Shown: piece after piece, positions 10,025 through 18,861 of the stretch
Numbering within the stretch: the first letter of the stretch is position 1
Layout: each line of letters starts with the position of its first letter
DNA from: Dickeya fangzhongdai
Lineage (GTDB): Bacteria > Pseudomonadota > Gammaproteobacteria > Enterobacterales > Enterobacteriaceae
Direction: 5' to 3'
Assembly (NCBI RefSeq): GCF_002812485.1
Contig: NZ_CP025003.1
Coordinates: forward strand, 3,596,001 to 3,660,000
Length of the DNA: 64,000 nucleotides
Translations under genes and position numbers: made by a program
The notes under the pieces: model-generated
What the model was told of the DNA's origin: nothing
Seen by the model: only the letters and a program-made list of their open reading frames with translations
The model's database searches: none

Positions 10025-10804
10025 ATGAAAAATCAACTCTCCGTCTGTGCCGAAATGGTTTTTCCGCAACGCCCGTTCATCGAACGCGTCAGGCATATTC
10101 ACGCGTTGGGCTTCGGTGTTGAAATGTGGAGCTGGGAACACCAGGATATCGACGCACTGGCCGCAACCGGCGCCCGCTTTACCTCCATGTCCGGCTTTCT
10201 GGCCGGAAACCTCACCGATAGCGAGGGGATCCGCATGCTATTAAAGACTGCGCGGGCGTCGCTGATCGCGGCCGACAAGCTGGATTGCCTGAACCTTAAT
10301 CTCACCGGCAGCGCGCTGGATGCCAGTGGGCTGCCGGTAACGCCGGTCGAAAACCTCACCGGCTCGATGTGGTTAAACGCCGCCGCCGCGCTGCATGAAA
10401 TTGCCCGTTTGGGCGAACAATACGGCCGCGTCTTTACGCTGGAAAACCTCAATGTGGAGGTTGACCATCCAGGAACGCCGTTTGCCAAAGCCAGTGAAAC
10501 GTTCGCGCTGGTTTCCGCCGTCAATAGCCCTTACCTAAAGATGAATCTCGACCTCTACCACGCACAAATTGGCGAAGGCAATCTCACCGAGCTGATTCGC
10601 CGCTGTCACCCCTTTATCGGGGAAATTCAGGTGGCTGATGTGCCGGGCCGTCACCAACCGGGAACCGGAGAGATCAATTACCGCCACATTGCCAGAACGC
10701 TGAGTGAGGTGGATTACCGCGGGCCGATAGCGCTGGAAGCATCGGCGCAGGGGGATAGCGCAGAGGCGCTGGCGCAGTTTCGGGCGCATTTTACGCTGGA
10801 CTGA
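10025..10804 (+). CDS. Sugar phosphate isomerase/epimerase (hydroxypyruvate-isomerase-like TIM barrel)
   Basis: This 259-residue protein of the xylose-isomerase-like TIM-barrel superfamily is closest in look to hydroxypyruvate isomerase (Hyi). It opens with a family-type strand (LSVCAEMVFPQRPFIERV). Acidic and histidine residues that usually bind the divalent metal are seen in FTLENLN, MNLDLYHAQ, GEIQVAD and ALEAS. No signal peptide is present, so it is cytosolic. The ATG at 10025 is preceded by GAGGT about 12 nt upstream; an in-frame GTG at 10007 is possible. It lies just before the LacI-regulated operon but has its own upstream region, so membership of that pathway is only inferred. Substrate unknown. 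Confidence 0.75.
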   Translation: MKNQLSVCAEMVFPQRPFIERVRHIHALGFGVEMWSWEHQDIDALAATGARFTSMSGFLAGNLTDSEGIRMLLKTARASLIAADKLDCLNLNLTGSALDASGLPVTPVENLTGSMWLNAAAALHEIARLGEQYGRVFTLENLNVEVDHPGTPFAKASETFALVSAVNSPYLKMNLDLYHAQIGEGNLTELIRRCHPFIGEIQVADVPGRHQPGTGEINYRHIARTLSEVDYRGPIALEASAQGDSAEALAQFRAHFTLD

Positions 10805-11008
10805 CCCACCCGGCTGGCGCGGCCCGGTGAAGACAAGCGGCGTCGGTCGCGCCATGCCCGGTTTGATAGACGCTGAATGCTGCTGCCTGCCCGTCCTGAT
10901 ACCGTATATTTTCGATCGCCGGCACAGCTTCATCGCCGTCTCGGGTTTGCCAGCCATAGTTTCCTGTGATAAATCTCGCATTTCCAAAACGTACTCAGAG
11001 AGTTCATT

Positions 11009-11026
11009 AAAGTAATCGATTACTTT
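11009..11026. promoter_or_regulatory. LacI-family operator O1
   Basis: AAAGTAATCGATTACTTT is a perfect 18-bp palindrome 49 bp before the MFS gene. The same 18 bases occur at 16741-16758. The central CG and overall form fit LacI/GalR-family operators, and the likely ligand is the regulator encoded at 14669. Confidence 0.75.
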
Positions 11027-11043
11027 CTACCTGAAGATATTTT

Positions 11044-11055
11044 GTAATCGATTAC
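11044..11055. promoter_or_regulatory. LacI-family operator O2
   Basis: GTAATCGATTAC is the 12-bp core of the same palindrome, 32 bp centre to centre from O1. It lies just upstream of the ribosome site of the gene at 11075. Two tandem operators about three helical turns apart suggest cooperative repression. Confidence 0.7.
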
Positions 11056-11074
11056 TTTTAAAAGGCGGGAGAAT

Positions 11075-12322
11075 ATGACTTCTTCAATGATGAGTACCGA
11101 ATTAAAAACATCACCGCATAAACTGCTCGTTCCCCGGCTGTCATTCATGATGTTTATGCAATTTTTTATCTGGGGAAGCTGGTCGGTCACGCTGGGGCTG
11201 GTGATGACACAGCACAACATGTCTTCATTGATTGGCGACGCTTTCTCGGCCGGGCCTATCGCCTCCATCCTGTCCCCTTTTGTGCTTGGCATGCTGGTTG
11301 ACCGCTTTTTCCCTTCGCAGAAAGTGATGGCGGTAATGCACCTGGCCGGCGCGGCGATCCTGTGGTGTGTTCCGCAGGCGCTGACCAGTGAAAACGGCGC
11401 ACAGCTGATTGCATTGTTGTTCTCCTACACGTTGTGCTACATGCCGACGCTGGCGCTGACCAACAACATCGCCTTCCACAGTCTGGCGCAGGCGGAAAAA
11501 ACCTTTCCGGTGGTCCGGGTGTTCGGCACGATAGGCTGGATTGTCGCCGGGATCCTAATTGGCGTTACCGGTATTGCCGCCAGCGTGATGATTTTCCAGC
11601 TTGCCGCGGCGTGCTCTGTCATGCTGGCCGTTTATAGCCTGACCTTACCCCATACGCCGGCGCCGGCCAAAGGCCAGCCGCTGGCGTTGCGCGATCTGTT
11701 CTGCGCCGACGCCTTCGCTCTGCTGAAGAAAAGCCATTTTCTGATTTTTGCTGTCTGCGCCACGCTGATTTCCATTCCGCTGGGCACTTACTACGCCTAC
11801 ACCGCGTCATTCCTCGCGGATCTCGGCATTAAAGACGTCAGCACGGCGATGTCGTTCGGCCAGATGTCGGAAATCTTTTTCATGTTGATTATCCCGCTGC
11901 TGTTCCGCCGCCTGGGCATCAAATACATGCTGCTGATCGGTATGCTGGCGTGGTTCCTCCGCTATGCGCTGTTTGCCCTTGGCGTCAGCGAGACAGGGCG
12001 CGGGCTGTTGTATCTCGGCATCCTGCTGCATGGCGTTTGCTACGACTTTTTCTTTGTCATCGGTTTTATCTATACCGACCGCGTTGCCGGCGAAAAGGTC
12101 AAAGGTCAGGCGCAAAGCCTGATTGTCATGTTTACCTACGGCATTGGCATGTTGCTCGGCTCGCAAATCTCCGGCGCGCTGTATAACCGGCTGCTCGGCC
12201 AAACCACGCCGCCCGACGTACACAACTGGGTCACCTTCTGGTGGATCCCGGCCGTTATGGCCGCCGTCATCGCGTTTATTTTCCTTCTTTCCTTTAAATA
12301 TCAAGAGCAAGACAACCGTTAA
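11075..12322 (+). CDS. MFS sugar/nucleoside:H+ symporter (NHS family)
   Basis: This 415-residue, 12-TM major facilitator resembles the nucleoside:H+ symporter group (NupG, XapB, YegT). It has a characteristic early segment FMMFMQFFIWGSWSVTLG and the loop GMLVDRFFPSQKVMA. TM segments are spread evenly, and the C-terminus ends soon after TM12. It is the first gene of a three-gene operon with a TIM-barrel epimerase (22 bp on) and a Gfo/Idh dehydrogenase. It is preceded by two LacI-type operators and a good ribosome site (GGGAG). By context it imports the sugar, polyol or glycoside handled by the following enzymes; the substrate cannot be told from sequence. Confidence 0.8.
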   Translation: MTSSMMSTELKTSPHKLLVPRLSFMMFMQFFIWGSWSVTLGLVMTQHNMSSLIGDAFSAGPIASILSPFVLGMLVDRFFPSQKVMAVMHLAGAAILWCVPQALTSENGAQLIALLFSYTLCYMPTLALTNNIAFHSLAQAEKTFPVVRVFGTIGWIVAGILIGVTGIAASVMIFQLAAACSVMLAVYSLTLPHTPAPAKGQPLALRDLFCADAFALLKKSHFLIFAVCATLISIPLGTYYAYTASFLADLGIKDVSTAMSFGQMSEIFFMLIIPLLFRRLGIKYMLLIGMLAWFLRYALFALGVSETGRGLLYLGILLHGVCYDFFFVIGFIYTDRVAGEKVKGQAQSLIVMFTYGIGMLLGSQISGALYNRLLGQTTPPDVHNWVTFWWIPAVMAAVIAFIFLLSFKYQEQDNR

Positions 12323-12343
12323 GCCATTACATCGGGAGGCAGC

Positions 12344-13414
12344 ATGCAAACAATAAAAGGGCCGGGGTTATTTCTCGCGCAGTATATTGGGGAACAGGCG
12401 CCCTTTAACTCACTGGAAGGGCTGGCCGGCTGGGCGGCCGGCCTCGGTTTCAAGGCGCTCCAGATCCCCTGTAACCATCCGCACATCTTTGATCTGGAAA
12501 CGGCCGCGCACAGCCAGACCTATTGCGATGACGTCGCCGGACGTCTGGCTGAGCACGGGCTGGTCATTAGCGAGCTCTCCACCCATCTCGAAGGCCAGCT
12601 GATTGCCGTACACCCGGCTTACCACCACGCTTTTAACGACTTTGCCCCGCCGGCGGTTCGCCACCACCACACGGAGCGGCAACAATGGGCGGTCAACGCA
12701 TTAAAAAACGCCGCCGCGGCGTCGGAAAAATTGGGATTGCGCGCCCATGCCACCTTCTCCGGCGCCCTGGCCTGGCCCTATTTCTACCCGTGGCCGCCGC
12801 GCCAGGAGGCGTTAATCCAGGAAGCGTTTGACGAGTTGGCCCGGCGCTGGCGCCCTATTCTGGATGTGTTTGATCACCACGGTATCGACGTCTGTTACGA
12901 ATTACACCCGTCGGAAGACCTGCACGACGGCATCAGCTTTGAGCGTTTTCTCGCTGCGGTCGATAACCACCCACGGTGCCACGTGCTGTACGACCCCAGC
13001 CATATGCTGTTACAGCACATGGATTACCTCGCCTTTATCGATATTTACCACGACAGAATCCGGGCCTTTCATGTGAAAGACGCCGAGTTTACCCCCAGCG
13101 GCAAAAGCGGCGTCTATGGCGGCTATCAGCCCTGGACAGAACGCGCCGGGCGCTTCCGCTCGCCGGGAGACGGCCGGATCGATTTCAAGTCCATTTTCAG
13201 CAAGCTGGCGCAATATGACTATCCGGGCTGGGCGGTTCTGGAATGGGAATGTTGCCTGAAAGAGGCGGAAACCGGCGCGCGGGAAGGCGCTGAATTCATC
13301 CGTCACCACATCATCCCGGTGGCCGGAAAAGCGTTTGATGACTTTGCGGCCACCACCAGCGATCGCCAGGCCATCAGGAACATGCTGGGACTGAAAGGAG
13401 AAGACGCGTCATGA
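12344..13414 (+). CDS. Sugar phosphate isomerase/epimerase-like TIM barrel
   Basis: This 356-residue cytosolic protein of the AP-endonuclease-2 / xylose-isomerase-like superfamily has a ribosome site GGGAGG just before its ATG. Likely metal ligands are seen in CYELHPSEDLHDG, VLYDPSHMLLQHMD, RAFHVKDAEF and VLEWECCLKE, in the order usual for this fold. It overlaps the next gene by 4 nt (ATGA), so translation is coupled. Relatives include IolE-like dehydratases, 3-ketosugar epimerases and lyases acting on 3-keto-glycosides. With the dehydrogenase next door, a keto-sugar isomerisation or elimination step is plausible but inferred. Confidence 0.78.
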   Translation: MQTIKGPGLFLAQYIGEQAPFNSLEGLAGWAAGLGFKALQIPCNHPHIFDLETAAHSQTYCDDVAGRLAEHGLVISELSTHLEGQLIAVHPAYHHAFNDFAPPAVRHHHTERQQWAVNALKNAAAASEKLGLRAHATFSGALAWPYFYPWPPRQEALIQEAFDELARRWRPILDVFDHHGIDVCYELHPSEDLHDGISFERFLAAVDNHPRCHVLYDPSHMLLQHMDYLAFIDIYHDRIRAFHVKDAEFTPSGKSGVYGGYQPWTERAGRFRSPGDGRIDFKSIFSKLAQYDYPGWAVLEWECCLKEAETGAREGAEFIRHHIIPVAGKAFDDFAATTSDRQAIRNMLGLKGEDAS

Positions 13415-14565
13415 TCAATGTCGGCATTATCGGTTCAGGTTTCATCGGGCCTGCGCATATCGAAGCTATCCGGCGTTTGGGGTTTGTCAATGTGGTCGCG
13501 TTATGTGACAGCACCCTTGAACTGGCGCAGGAAAAGGCCCGTCAGTTAGCTATCCCCCACGCCTATGGCGACGTTGACGCGCTGCTGAATCATCCCGGTC
13601 TGGAGGTGGTGCACAACTGCACGCCCAATTACCTGCACGCCGCCATCAATCGCCAGGCGATGCTGGCGGGTAAACATATCTTTTCCGAAAAACCGCTATG
13701 TATGACCAGCGAGGAAGCCCGCGAACTGGTTGCGCTGGCGCAGGAAAAAGGCATCGTTCATGGGGTCAGCTTTGTTTACCGCCACTTCGCGATGGTGCAG
13801 CAGGCGGCCAGCATGATCCGCCAGGAGACGCTGGGCCGCCTGTTTGCCTTACACGGCGGCTACCTGCAGGACTGGATGCTCTACGAAACCGACTATAACT
13901 GGCGCGTCGATGCCGCCAAAGGCGGTCTGTCCCGCACCGTCGCCGACATCGGCTCCCACTGGTGCGATACCATACAGTTCGTCACCGGCCGCAAAATCGT
14001 CGAAGTGATGGCGGACCTCTCCACCGTCTACCCCACGCGCAAGACCAGCCGCCATGCGGCAGCCACCTTCGGCGGCCCCGACGCAGCGGCGGCGGAATAT
14101 GAAGACAAGCCCGTAACCACCGAAGACTTCGCCGCCATCCTGCTGCGTTTTGATGACGGCAGCCGCGGCAGCCTGACGGTATCTCAGGTGAGCGCCGGCA
14201 GAAAAAACCGCCTTCACTTTGAAGTTAACGGCGGGCGGGCCTCGCTGGCCTGGGATCAGGAACTGCCGCAAAATCTGTGGATCGGGCAGCGTGACCGCCC
14301 CAATCAGTTACTGTGCGATGATCCGGGATTGATGAATGCGGATGTGTCCAACCAGGCCCATTTTCCCGGCGGCCACATTGAAGGCTGGCCTGATGCGTTT
14401 AAAAACATGATGCTGCGCTTTTATACCTATCTGCGGGACGGCAAGCAGCCGCAGGTCGATCCCTGCGACTTCGCGACGTTCCACGACGGCGCCACGATTA
14501 TGTACATCATTGATGCGATAGTGCGCAGCCATCAGGAACAACGCTGGATCGCCATACCGGCATAA
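13411..14565 (+). CDS. Gfo/Idh/MocA family NAD(P)-dependent dehydrogenase
   Basis: This 384-residue oxidoreductase has an N-terminal Rossmann fold (GIIGSGFIGPAHIEAI) and the family hallmark EKPLC (residues about 91-95) that carries the catalytic lysine. A C-terminal alpha/beta domain includes GPDAAAAEYEDKPV. Members oxidise sugars, inositols or glycosides, often at C3. The start overlaps the stop of the epimerase gene (ATGA). The operon ends with a strong terminator 6 bases after the stop. Together with the upstream TIM-barrel gene it forms the classic dehydrogenase-plus-epimerase pair of cyclitol and 3-keto-glycoside catabolism. Substrate unknown. Confidence 0.85.
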   Translation: MINVGIIGSGFIGPAHIEAIRRLGFVNVVALCDSTLELAQEKARQLAIPHAYGDVDALLNHPGLEVVHNCTPNYLHAAINRQAMLAGKHIFSEKPLCMTSEEARELVALAQEKGIVHGVSFVYRHFAMVQQAASMIRQETLGRLFALHGGYLQDWMLYETDYNWRVDAAKGGLSRTVADIGSHWCDTIQFVTGRKIVEVMADLSTVYPTRKTSRHAAATFGGPDAAAAEYEDKPVTTEDFAAILLRFDDGSRGSLTVSQVSAGRKNRLHFEVNGGRASLAWDQELPQNLWIGQRDRPNQLLCDDPGLMNADVSNQAHFPGGHIEGWPDAFKNMMLRFYTYLRDGKQPQVDPCDFATFHDGATIMYIIDAIVRSHQEQRWIAIPA

Positions 14566-14570
14566 TCCCC

Positions 14571-14611
14571 GATAGTCCGGCGGATATCGGCCGGACTATC
14601 GATTTTTTCGA
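14571..14611 (+). terminator. Rho-independent terminator of the sugar operon
   Basis: An 11-bp perfect stem GATAGTCCGGC / GCCGGACTATC with an 8-nt loop is followed by GATTTTTT. It separates the dehydrogenase gene from the lacI-type gene. Confidence 0.85.
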
Positions 14612-14668
14612 GAAAACAAACTGTGATAGCCTGTGCGCAGAGCTCATGTTCAGGAATGTTTTCCCATT

Positions 14669-15649
14669 ATGTCGATTCAAAAAATCGCACGACTTGCCGG
14701 CGTTTCCGTGGCAACCGTATCGCGGGTGCTGAATAATCAGGACTCCGTTAAGCCCCAAAACCGTGAACGTGTACTGAACGCCATCCAACAAAGCAATTAC
14801 CAGCCCAATTTACTCGCCAGACAATTACGCACCGCGAAAAGTCATATGCTGCTGGTCATGGTTTCCAATATCGCCAATCCATTCTGTGCCGATGTGGTAA
14901 AAGGCATTGAATCCGAAGCGGAGCAAAACGGATACCGCATCCTGTTATGTAATTCCGGCTCGGATACCGCGCGGGCAAAATCCAGCCTGTCATTATTGTC
15001 CGGGAAAATGGTCGATGGAGTCATTACCATGGACGCGTTATCCCGTTTGCCGGAACTGACCACGATGATAGGCGATGCGCCCTGGGTGCAGTGTGCCGAA
15101 TACGCCGATGCGGCGGCGGTTTCCAGCGTCGGAATTGATGACCGGCTGGCCTCCCGTTTTGTGCTTGAGCATCTGCTAAACAATAACCGCCAGCGTATTG
15201 CCATGATCAATCACGACCTGAATTATAAATATGCCCAACTTCGGGAACAGGGCTATCGGGAAATGATTGCCGAGCGCGCCCTTCATTACGCTTCGGTTAT
15301 TTATGCCAGTGAACTCAGTTACGAAGCGGGAAAAAAAGCCATGCTATCGTTGCTTGATGAGGAAATACGACCGGATGCGGTATTTGCCGTATCAGACACA
15401 CTGGCGGCCGGGGCGTTAAAAGCGATTGAAGACGCGGGATTACAGGTGGCGAAAGATATCGCCGTGATCGGTTTTGACGGTACCGAATTAAGCTATATTA
15501 CTTCGCCGCAATTAAGCACCGTCCAGCAGCCTTCACAGGAAATTGGCCGGCAGGCCGTAAAATTACTGCTGCAAAAAATCAACGAGCCTGACAGCCTTCC
15601 TGAAAAAAGAATCCTGGACTGGCAATTTATTTCCCGGGCATCCGGTTAG
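14669..15649 (+). CDS. LacI/GalR-family transcriptional regulator
   Basis: This 326-residue repressor has an N-terminal LacI helix-turn-helix (IQKIARLAGVSVATVSRVLNN, hinge helix after it). A periplasmic-binding-protein-like effector domain follows, with typical strands MLLVMVSNIANPFCADVVKGIE and IAVIGFDGTELSYITSPQLSTV. The ATG at 14669 gives a normal N-terminus; an in-frame GTG at 14633 would add 12 residues. Its gene follows the terminator of the importer/epimerase/dehydrogenase operon and faces the exported enzyme gene. The three GTAATCGATTAC palindromes of the locus (11009, 11044, 16741) are its most likely operators. Effector unknown. Confidence 0.88.
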   Translation: MSIQKIARLAGVSVATVSRVLNNQDSVKPQNRERVLNAIQQSNYQPNLLARQLRTAKSHMLLVMVSNIANPFCADVVKGIESEAEQNGYRILLCNSGSDTARAKSSLSLLSGKMVDGVITMDALSRLPELTTMIGDAPWVQCAEYADAAAVSSVGIDDRLASRFVLEHLLNNNRQRIAMINHDLNYKYAQLREQGYREMIAERALHYASVIYASELSYEAGKKAMLSLLDEEIRPDAVFAVSDTLAAGALKAIEDAGLQVAKDIAVIGFDGTELSYITSPQLSTVQQPSQEIGRQAVKLLLQKINEPDSLPEKRILDWQFISRASG

Positions 15650-15726
15650 GATATTATGCGTTACACGCTGACCGGCAGATGGTCTGAAAAACAATAACGC
15701 TCTCTTTGATTAACGCGGACTGTGGT

Positions 15727-15754
15727 ACAGACAACCTCATAATAGGTTGTCTGT
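15727..15754. terminator. Bidirectional hairpin between convergent genes
   Basis: ACAGACAACCT and AGGTTGTCTGT form an 11-bp perfect stem with a 6-nt loop. It lies between the convergent lacI-type gene and the exported TIM-barrel gene. A run of seven A follows on the plus strand, which reads as T upstream of the stem on the other strand. Confidence 0.6.
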
Positions 15755-15781
15755 AGCTACTCAAAAAAAGATCATGTCATC

Positions 15782-16636
15782 TTAGGGATTGACATGCTTT
15801 AGCAGAAATTTCCTGGCGGTGGTGATAATCGAATAGGGATCTTTGGGGGCATCGTGTTCAACGATAAACCAGACTTTGCCCGCTTTTTCTGCCGCCGGGA
15901 ATATTTCATCCCAGGTCAGAATACCTTCCCCGGCCGGCGCAAAATTCATTTCATCATTACGCATACCAATCGGTGCGTGGTCCTTGGCATGAACGGCAAA
16001 CACCCGCCCTTTATATTTTTTCAGCAGACGCGCCGGGTCCTGACCGCCTCGCGTCACCCAGGCCATATCCAGTTCGATCGCCAGATTGGGGGCATGATCA
16101 AAAAGAATTTCCAGCGCCGTTTTGCCATTGTACTTTTTCATCTCAAAATCATGGTTATGGTAGCCCAGCGTCATCCCCTGCTTTTTAAGATGGCGCGCCA
16201 GATTATCCAGCTCCTGCGCCATATTTTTCCATGCCTGCGCGCTGTCCGGCCGGTCAGCCGGTTCAATCCAGGGAACAATCAAGACACGATTACCGATAGC
16301 ATTGTTAAACGCGACCACGCCTTGACTGTCCTGCCGCAAACTCGTGAGCTGAACATGCGCCGATATCGCCTTCAGGTTATATTTCTCAAGCAGCGTTTTC
16401 ATCTCGTCAGATGACACATTATGGTCGCCGACCAACTCGACGGCATTAAATCCCGCCTTATTAGCCATTGCGAACTGTTCTTCCAACGAGCCGACATTAC
16501 GCAGGGTGTACATTTGCAGCGCGATGGGCACATTCCCTTTTCCCGCTTCAAGGTTCGCTCTGGCAAGTAATGGCAACGCATTGAGGGTAAACAACGAGAT
16601 AAAAAGTGATAAACGTAAAAATCGCTTCAGGTACAT
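15782..16636 (-). CDS. Exported TIM-barrel sugar isomerase/epimerase-like protein
   Basis: This 284-residue protein has a clear N-terminal signal peptide (basic start MYLKRFLR, hydrophobic core, ALPLLARA cleavage zone). A xylose-isomerase-like TIM barrel follows. Metal-type residues are visible in AVELVGDHN, TLGYHNHDFEMKK, IELDMAWVTRGGQDP, VFAVHAKDHA and WFIVEHD. Export is unusual because most relatives of this superfamily in Proteobacteria are cytosolic. A copy of the LacI-type operator lies about 105 bp upstream, so it is probably co-regulated with the operon at 11075-14565 and may prepare the substrate in the periplasm. GGAGAG precedes the ATG. Confidence 0.8.
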   Translation of the reverse strand: MYLKRFLRLSLFISLFTLNALPLLARANLEAGKGNVPIALQMYTLRNVGSLEEQFAMANKAGFNAVELVGDHNVSSDEMKTLLEKYNLKAISAHVQLTSLRQDSQGVVAFNNAIGNRVLIVPWIEPADRPDSAQAWKNMAQELDNLARHLKKQGMTLGYHNHDFEMKKYNGKTALEILFDHAPNLAIELDMAWVTRGGQDPARLLKKYKGRVFAVHAKDHAPIGMRNDEMNFAPAGEGILTWDEIFPAAEKAGKVWFIVEHDAPKDPYSIITTARKFLLKHVNP

Positions 16637-17062
16637 AAGACTCTCCAGATAGATGTTCCTTGTTTTGTTGTTATCAATGTCTCAATTACTTCTGCCGGCC
16701 GAAACGCATTTCCCGGCCTTCGCCATTAGGTTTCCCACAAAAAGTAATCGATTACTTTTCATGTTAATCAGAAAGAAAAAATATCTCAACTGCCAACGAC
16801 AAGGCGTTGGCGATTCACGGCTTACATCAAAAAAAACGGCAACACAGGAATATCGTAATACCCCCACCCCCCTTAATATTCTGCCGCTGTTTTCAGAATA
16901 AGGCGGTGCTTACGGCCATACATTTTTATCTGGCTGCAATAACATGCTCTTTTCAGTCGATGCGCATTGGCTGTTGCGGCAATCACGCTGTCAGGCGCGG
17001 ATCCTGGATGCGATGCGGCCATTGCCGACGGCCTTTTCCACCGCCGGCAATCAATAAATGCG
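16637..17062. other. Intergenic region with operator
   Basis: The 426-bp gap between the exported enzyme gene and thiD holds the third operator. It also holds an imperfect inverted repeat at about 17021-17053 (ATTGCCGACGG / CCGCCGGCAAT), just after thiD on the minus strand. Nothing else is recognised. Confidence 0.6.
16741..16758. promoter_or_regulatory. LacI-family operator O3
   Basis: AAAGTAATCGATTACTTT is identical over 18 bp to O1 at 11009-11026. It lies 105 bp upstream of the exported TIM-barrel gene on the minus strand. The identity links both transcription units to one regulator. Confidence 0.78.
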
Positions 17063-17866
17063 TCACCACCAGCGATGAAAATGGTGTACCGGGCCGATGC
17101 CGTGGCCGACCTCCAGCGAATCCGCCTGTTCCAGCGCGCCTTGCAGATACGCCCGCGCGGCGGACAGGGTATCCGGCCAGTTGTCATAACGCGGGCGCAA
17201 CGCCGCCAGCGCCGCCGACAGCGTGCAGCCGGTGCCGTGCGTATGCCGGGTGTTGACGCGCGGCGCGCTCAGCCGCACCGGCTCCGCATCCGGCATGAAC
17301 AGCCAGTCCGGGCTTTCGCTGTCGCTCAGGTGACCGCCTTTCATCAGCACCGCCTGACATCCCATCGCCAGCAGCGCGTCCCCCTGCCGTCGCATGCCCC
17401 ACTCATCGTCGGCGGGCGTGCACTGCAACAGCGCCGCCGCCTCCGGCAGATTGGGGGTAATCAGCGACACCCGCGGCAGCAGCAGCTGGCGCACCGCCGC
17501 CACCGCTTCCGGCGCCAGCAGCGGATCGCCGCTTTTCGCCAGCATCACCGTGTCCAGCACCACATACGGCACCGGGTAGCGCTGCAGCCGGTCCGCCACC
17601 GCTTCCACGATATCCGTCTGCGCCAGCATGCCGATTTTGGCACTATCGATACGGATATCGCTCAGAACCGAATCCAGCTGGGCGGCGACAAACGCCGGTT
17701 CAATGCGATAGACCGACTGTACGCCGCGCGTATTCTGCGCCACCAACGCGGTAATCACGCTGGTGCCGTAGGCGCCCAGCGCCGAGAACGTTTTCAGGTC
17801 GGCCTGAATACCGGCGCCGCCGCTCGGGTCGGTGCCGGCGATAGTCAACGCGTTGATACGTTTCAT
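17063..17866 (-). CDS. thiD: Hydroxymethylpyrimidine (phosphate) kinase ThiD
   Basis: ThiD phosphorylates HMP and HMP-phosphate to HMP-diphosphate in thiamine synthesis and salvage. The 267-residue protein starts [27 protein letters not shown], the family N-terminus with the ribokinase-like GG motif. Near the C-terminus it has the anion-hole motif [14 protein letters not shown] longer in-frame open frame upstream is the shadow of thiM; the ATG at 17866 overlaps the thiM stop by 4 nt, which sets the start. It is the second gene of the thiMD operon under a TPP riboswitch. Confidence 0.96.
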   Translation of the reverse strand: MKRINALTIAGTDPSGGAGIQADLKTFSALGAYGTSVITALVAQNTRGVQSVYRIEPAFVAAQLDSVLSDIRIDSAKIGMLAQTDIVEAVADRLQRYPVPYVVLDTVMLAKSGDPLLAPEAVAAVRQLLLPRVSLITPNLPEAAALLQCTPADDEWGMRRQGDALLAMGCQAVLMKGGHLSDSESPDWLFMPDAEPVRLSAPRVNTRHTHGTGCTLSAALAALRPRYDNWPDTLSAARAYLQGALEQADSLEVGHGIGPVHHFHRWW

Positions 17867-18657
17867 GCCGGCGCCTCCCGGTTCAGGGTATACAGCGCAT
17901 CCAGAAACGCGGGGATGAAACTCCCCGGCCCGTGCGCCTGTGCCGCGGCCTGTTGCCCGCAGTGCGACATCACCGCACAGGCGGCGGCGATATGACTGAG
18001 CCGGTCGCCCTCCAGCGCGCAGAAACCGGCCACCACCGCCGACAGCGCGCACCCGGTGCCGACCACCCGCGTCATCAGCGGATCGCCGCCGGGTACCGCC
18101 AGCACTCGCTCGCCGTCGGTCACGTAATCCACTTCGCCGGTTACCGCCACGCAGGTGGCCCAGCGGCGCGCCAGCGTAACGGCTGAAGGCAGCGCCGCCA
18201 GCACATCGTTGCCGCTGTCCACCCCGCGCCCGGCCGAACATTCGCCGGCCAGCGCCATGACTTCGGAGGCGTTGCCGCGGATCGCCGCCGGCTTCATCGC
18301 CAACAGTTCAAAAGCAAACTCGGTGCGAAAACGCAGGCCGCCCACCGCTACCGGGTCCAGCACCCACGGCGTGCCGACCTCGATGGCGCTCGCGACCGCC
18401 GCGCGCATCGCCTGCGCGCGGTCGGCTTCAAGCGTACCCAGATTAATGAGTAACCCATCAGCCAGCGCGCCAAACTGCGCCGCCTCGCCCGCGTCCACCA
18501 CCATCGCGGGCGAGGCGCCCAGCGCCAGCAGCACATTAGCGGTAAACCCCTGCACCACCTCATTGGTGAGGCAGTGCACCAGCGGCGCGCGCAAACGGAA
18601 AGCATCAAGGGAATCCGCGACGGACGCGGCAGGGAAAAGTACAGGTCGAGCGTTCAT
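17863..18657 (-). CDS. thiM: Hydroxyethylthiazole kinase ThiM
   Basis: ThiM phosphorylates hydroxyethylthiazole in the thiamine salvage route. The 264-residue protein shows [27 protein letters not shown] near the N-terminus, WVLDPVAVG, and the catalytic loop [13 protein letters not shown] with the active-site Cys. It heads the thiM-thiD operon on the minus strand with a 4-nt overlap into thiD. A TPP riboswitch lies directly upstream and is preceded by a consensus-like sigma70 promoter. Confidence 0.96.
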   Translation of the reverse strand: MNARPVLFPAASVADSLDAFRLRAPLVHCLTNEVVQGFTANVLLALGASPAMVVDAGEAAQFGALADGLLINLGTLEADRAQAMRAAVASAIEVGTPWVLDPVAVGGLRFRTEFAFELLAMKPAAIRGNASEVMALAGECSAGRGVDSGNDVLAALPSAVTLARRWATCVAVTGEVDYVTDGERVLAVPGGDPLMTRVVGTGCALSAVVAGFCALEGDRLSHIAAACAVMSHCGQQAAAQAHGPGSFIPAFLDALYTLNREAPA

Positions 18658-18699
18658 AAACCTCCCAACCGGCGTGAAAGAAGGCGGTACCGGCGGGAT

Positions 18700-18792
18700 A
18701 CCGTGACTTCCCTACGCTGGCATAATCCAGATCAGGTAATACGGGTATATCTCAGCCGTTTTCCATGACAGGAACGCGGCACCCCGAGTCAA
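18700..18792 (-). promoter_or_regulatory. TPP (THI-box) riboswitch of thiMD
   Basis: Read on the minus strand, the leader holds the conserved aptamer parts in order: GACTCGGGGTGCC, GGCTGAGA, ACCCGTATTACCTGATCTGG and GCCAGCGTAGGGAAGTCAC. These are the diagnostic THI-box elements. The aptamer sits about 40 bases before the thiM start, so it probably controls translation initiation or early termination when thiamine diphosphate is plentiful. Confidence 0.95.
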
Positions 18793-18801
18793 CGAACGCC
18801 A

Positions 18802-18830
18802 TTATTGGAAGCATTGGCTAAAAAGGTCAA
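18802..18830 (-). promoter_or_regulatory. Sigma70 promoter of thiMD
   Basis: On the minus strand TTGACC (18830-18825) and CAATAA (18807-18802) are 17 bp apart. This places the transcript start a few bases before the TPP aptamer. Confidence 0.6.
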
Positions 18831-18861
18831 TGGCGGAAAAAAGACGCCATGCCGCGCCGCG

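Noticed and set aside
17063..18241. A 392-codon minus-strand frame that could be read as a thiM-thiD fusion or extended ThiD
   Set aside because: The upstream part is thiM read in the wrong frame; the real thiD starts at 17866 with a 4-nt overlap.
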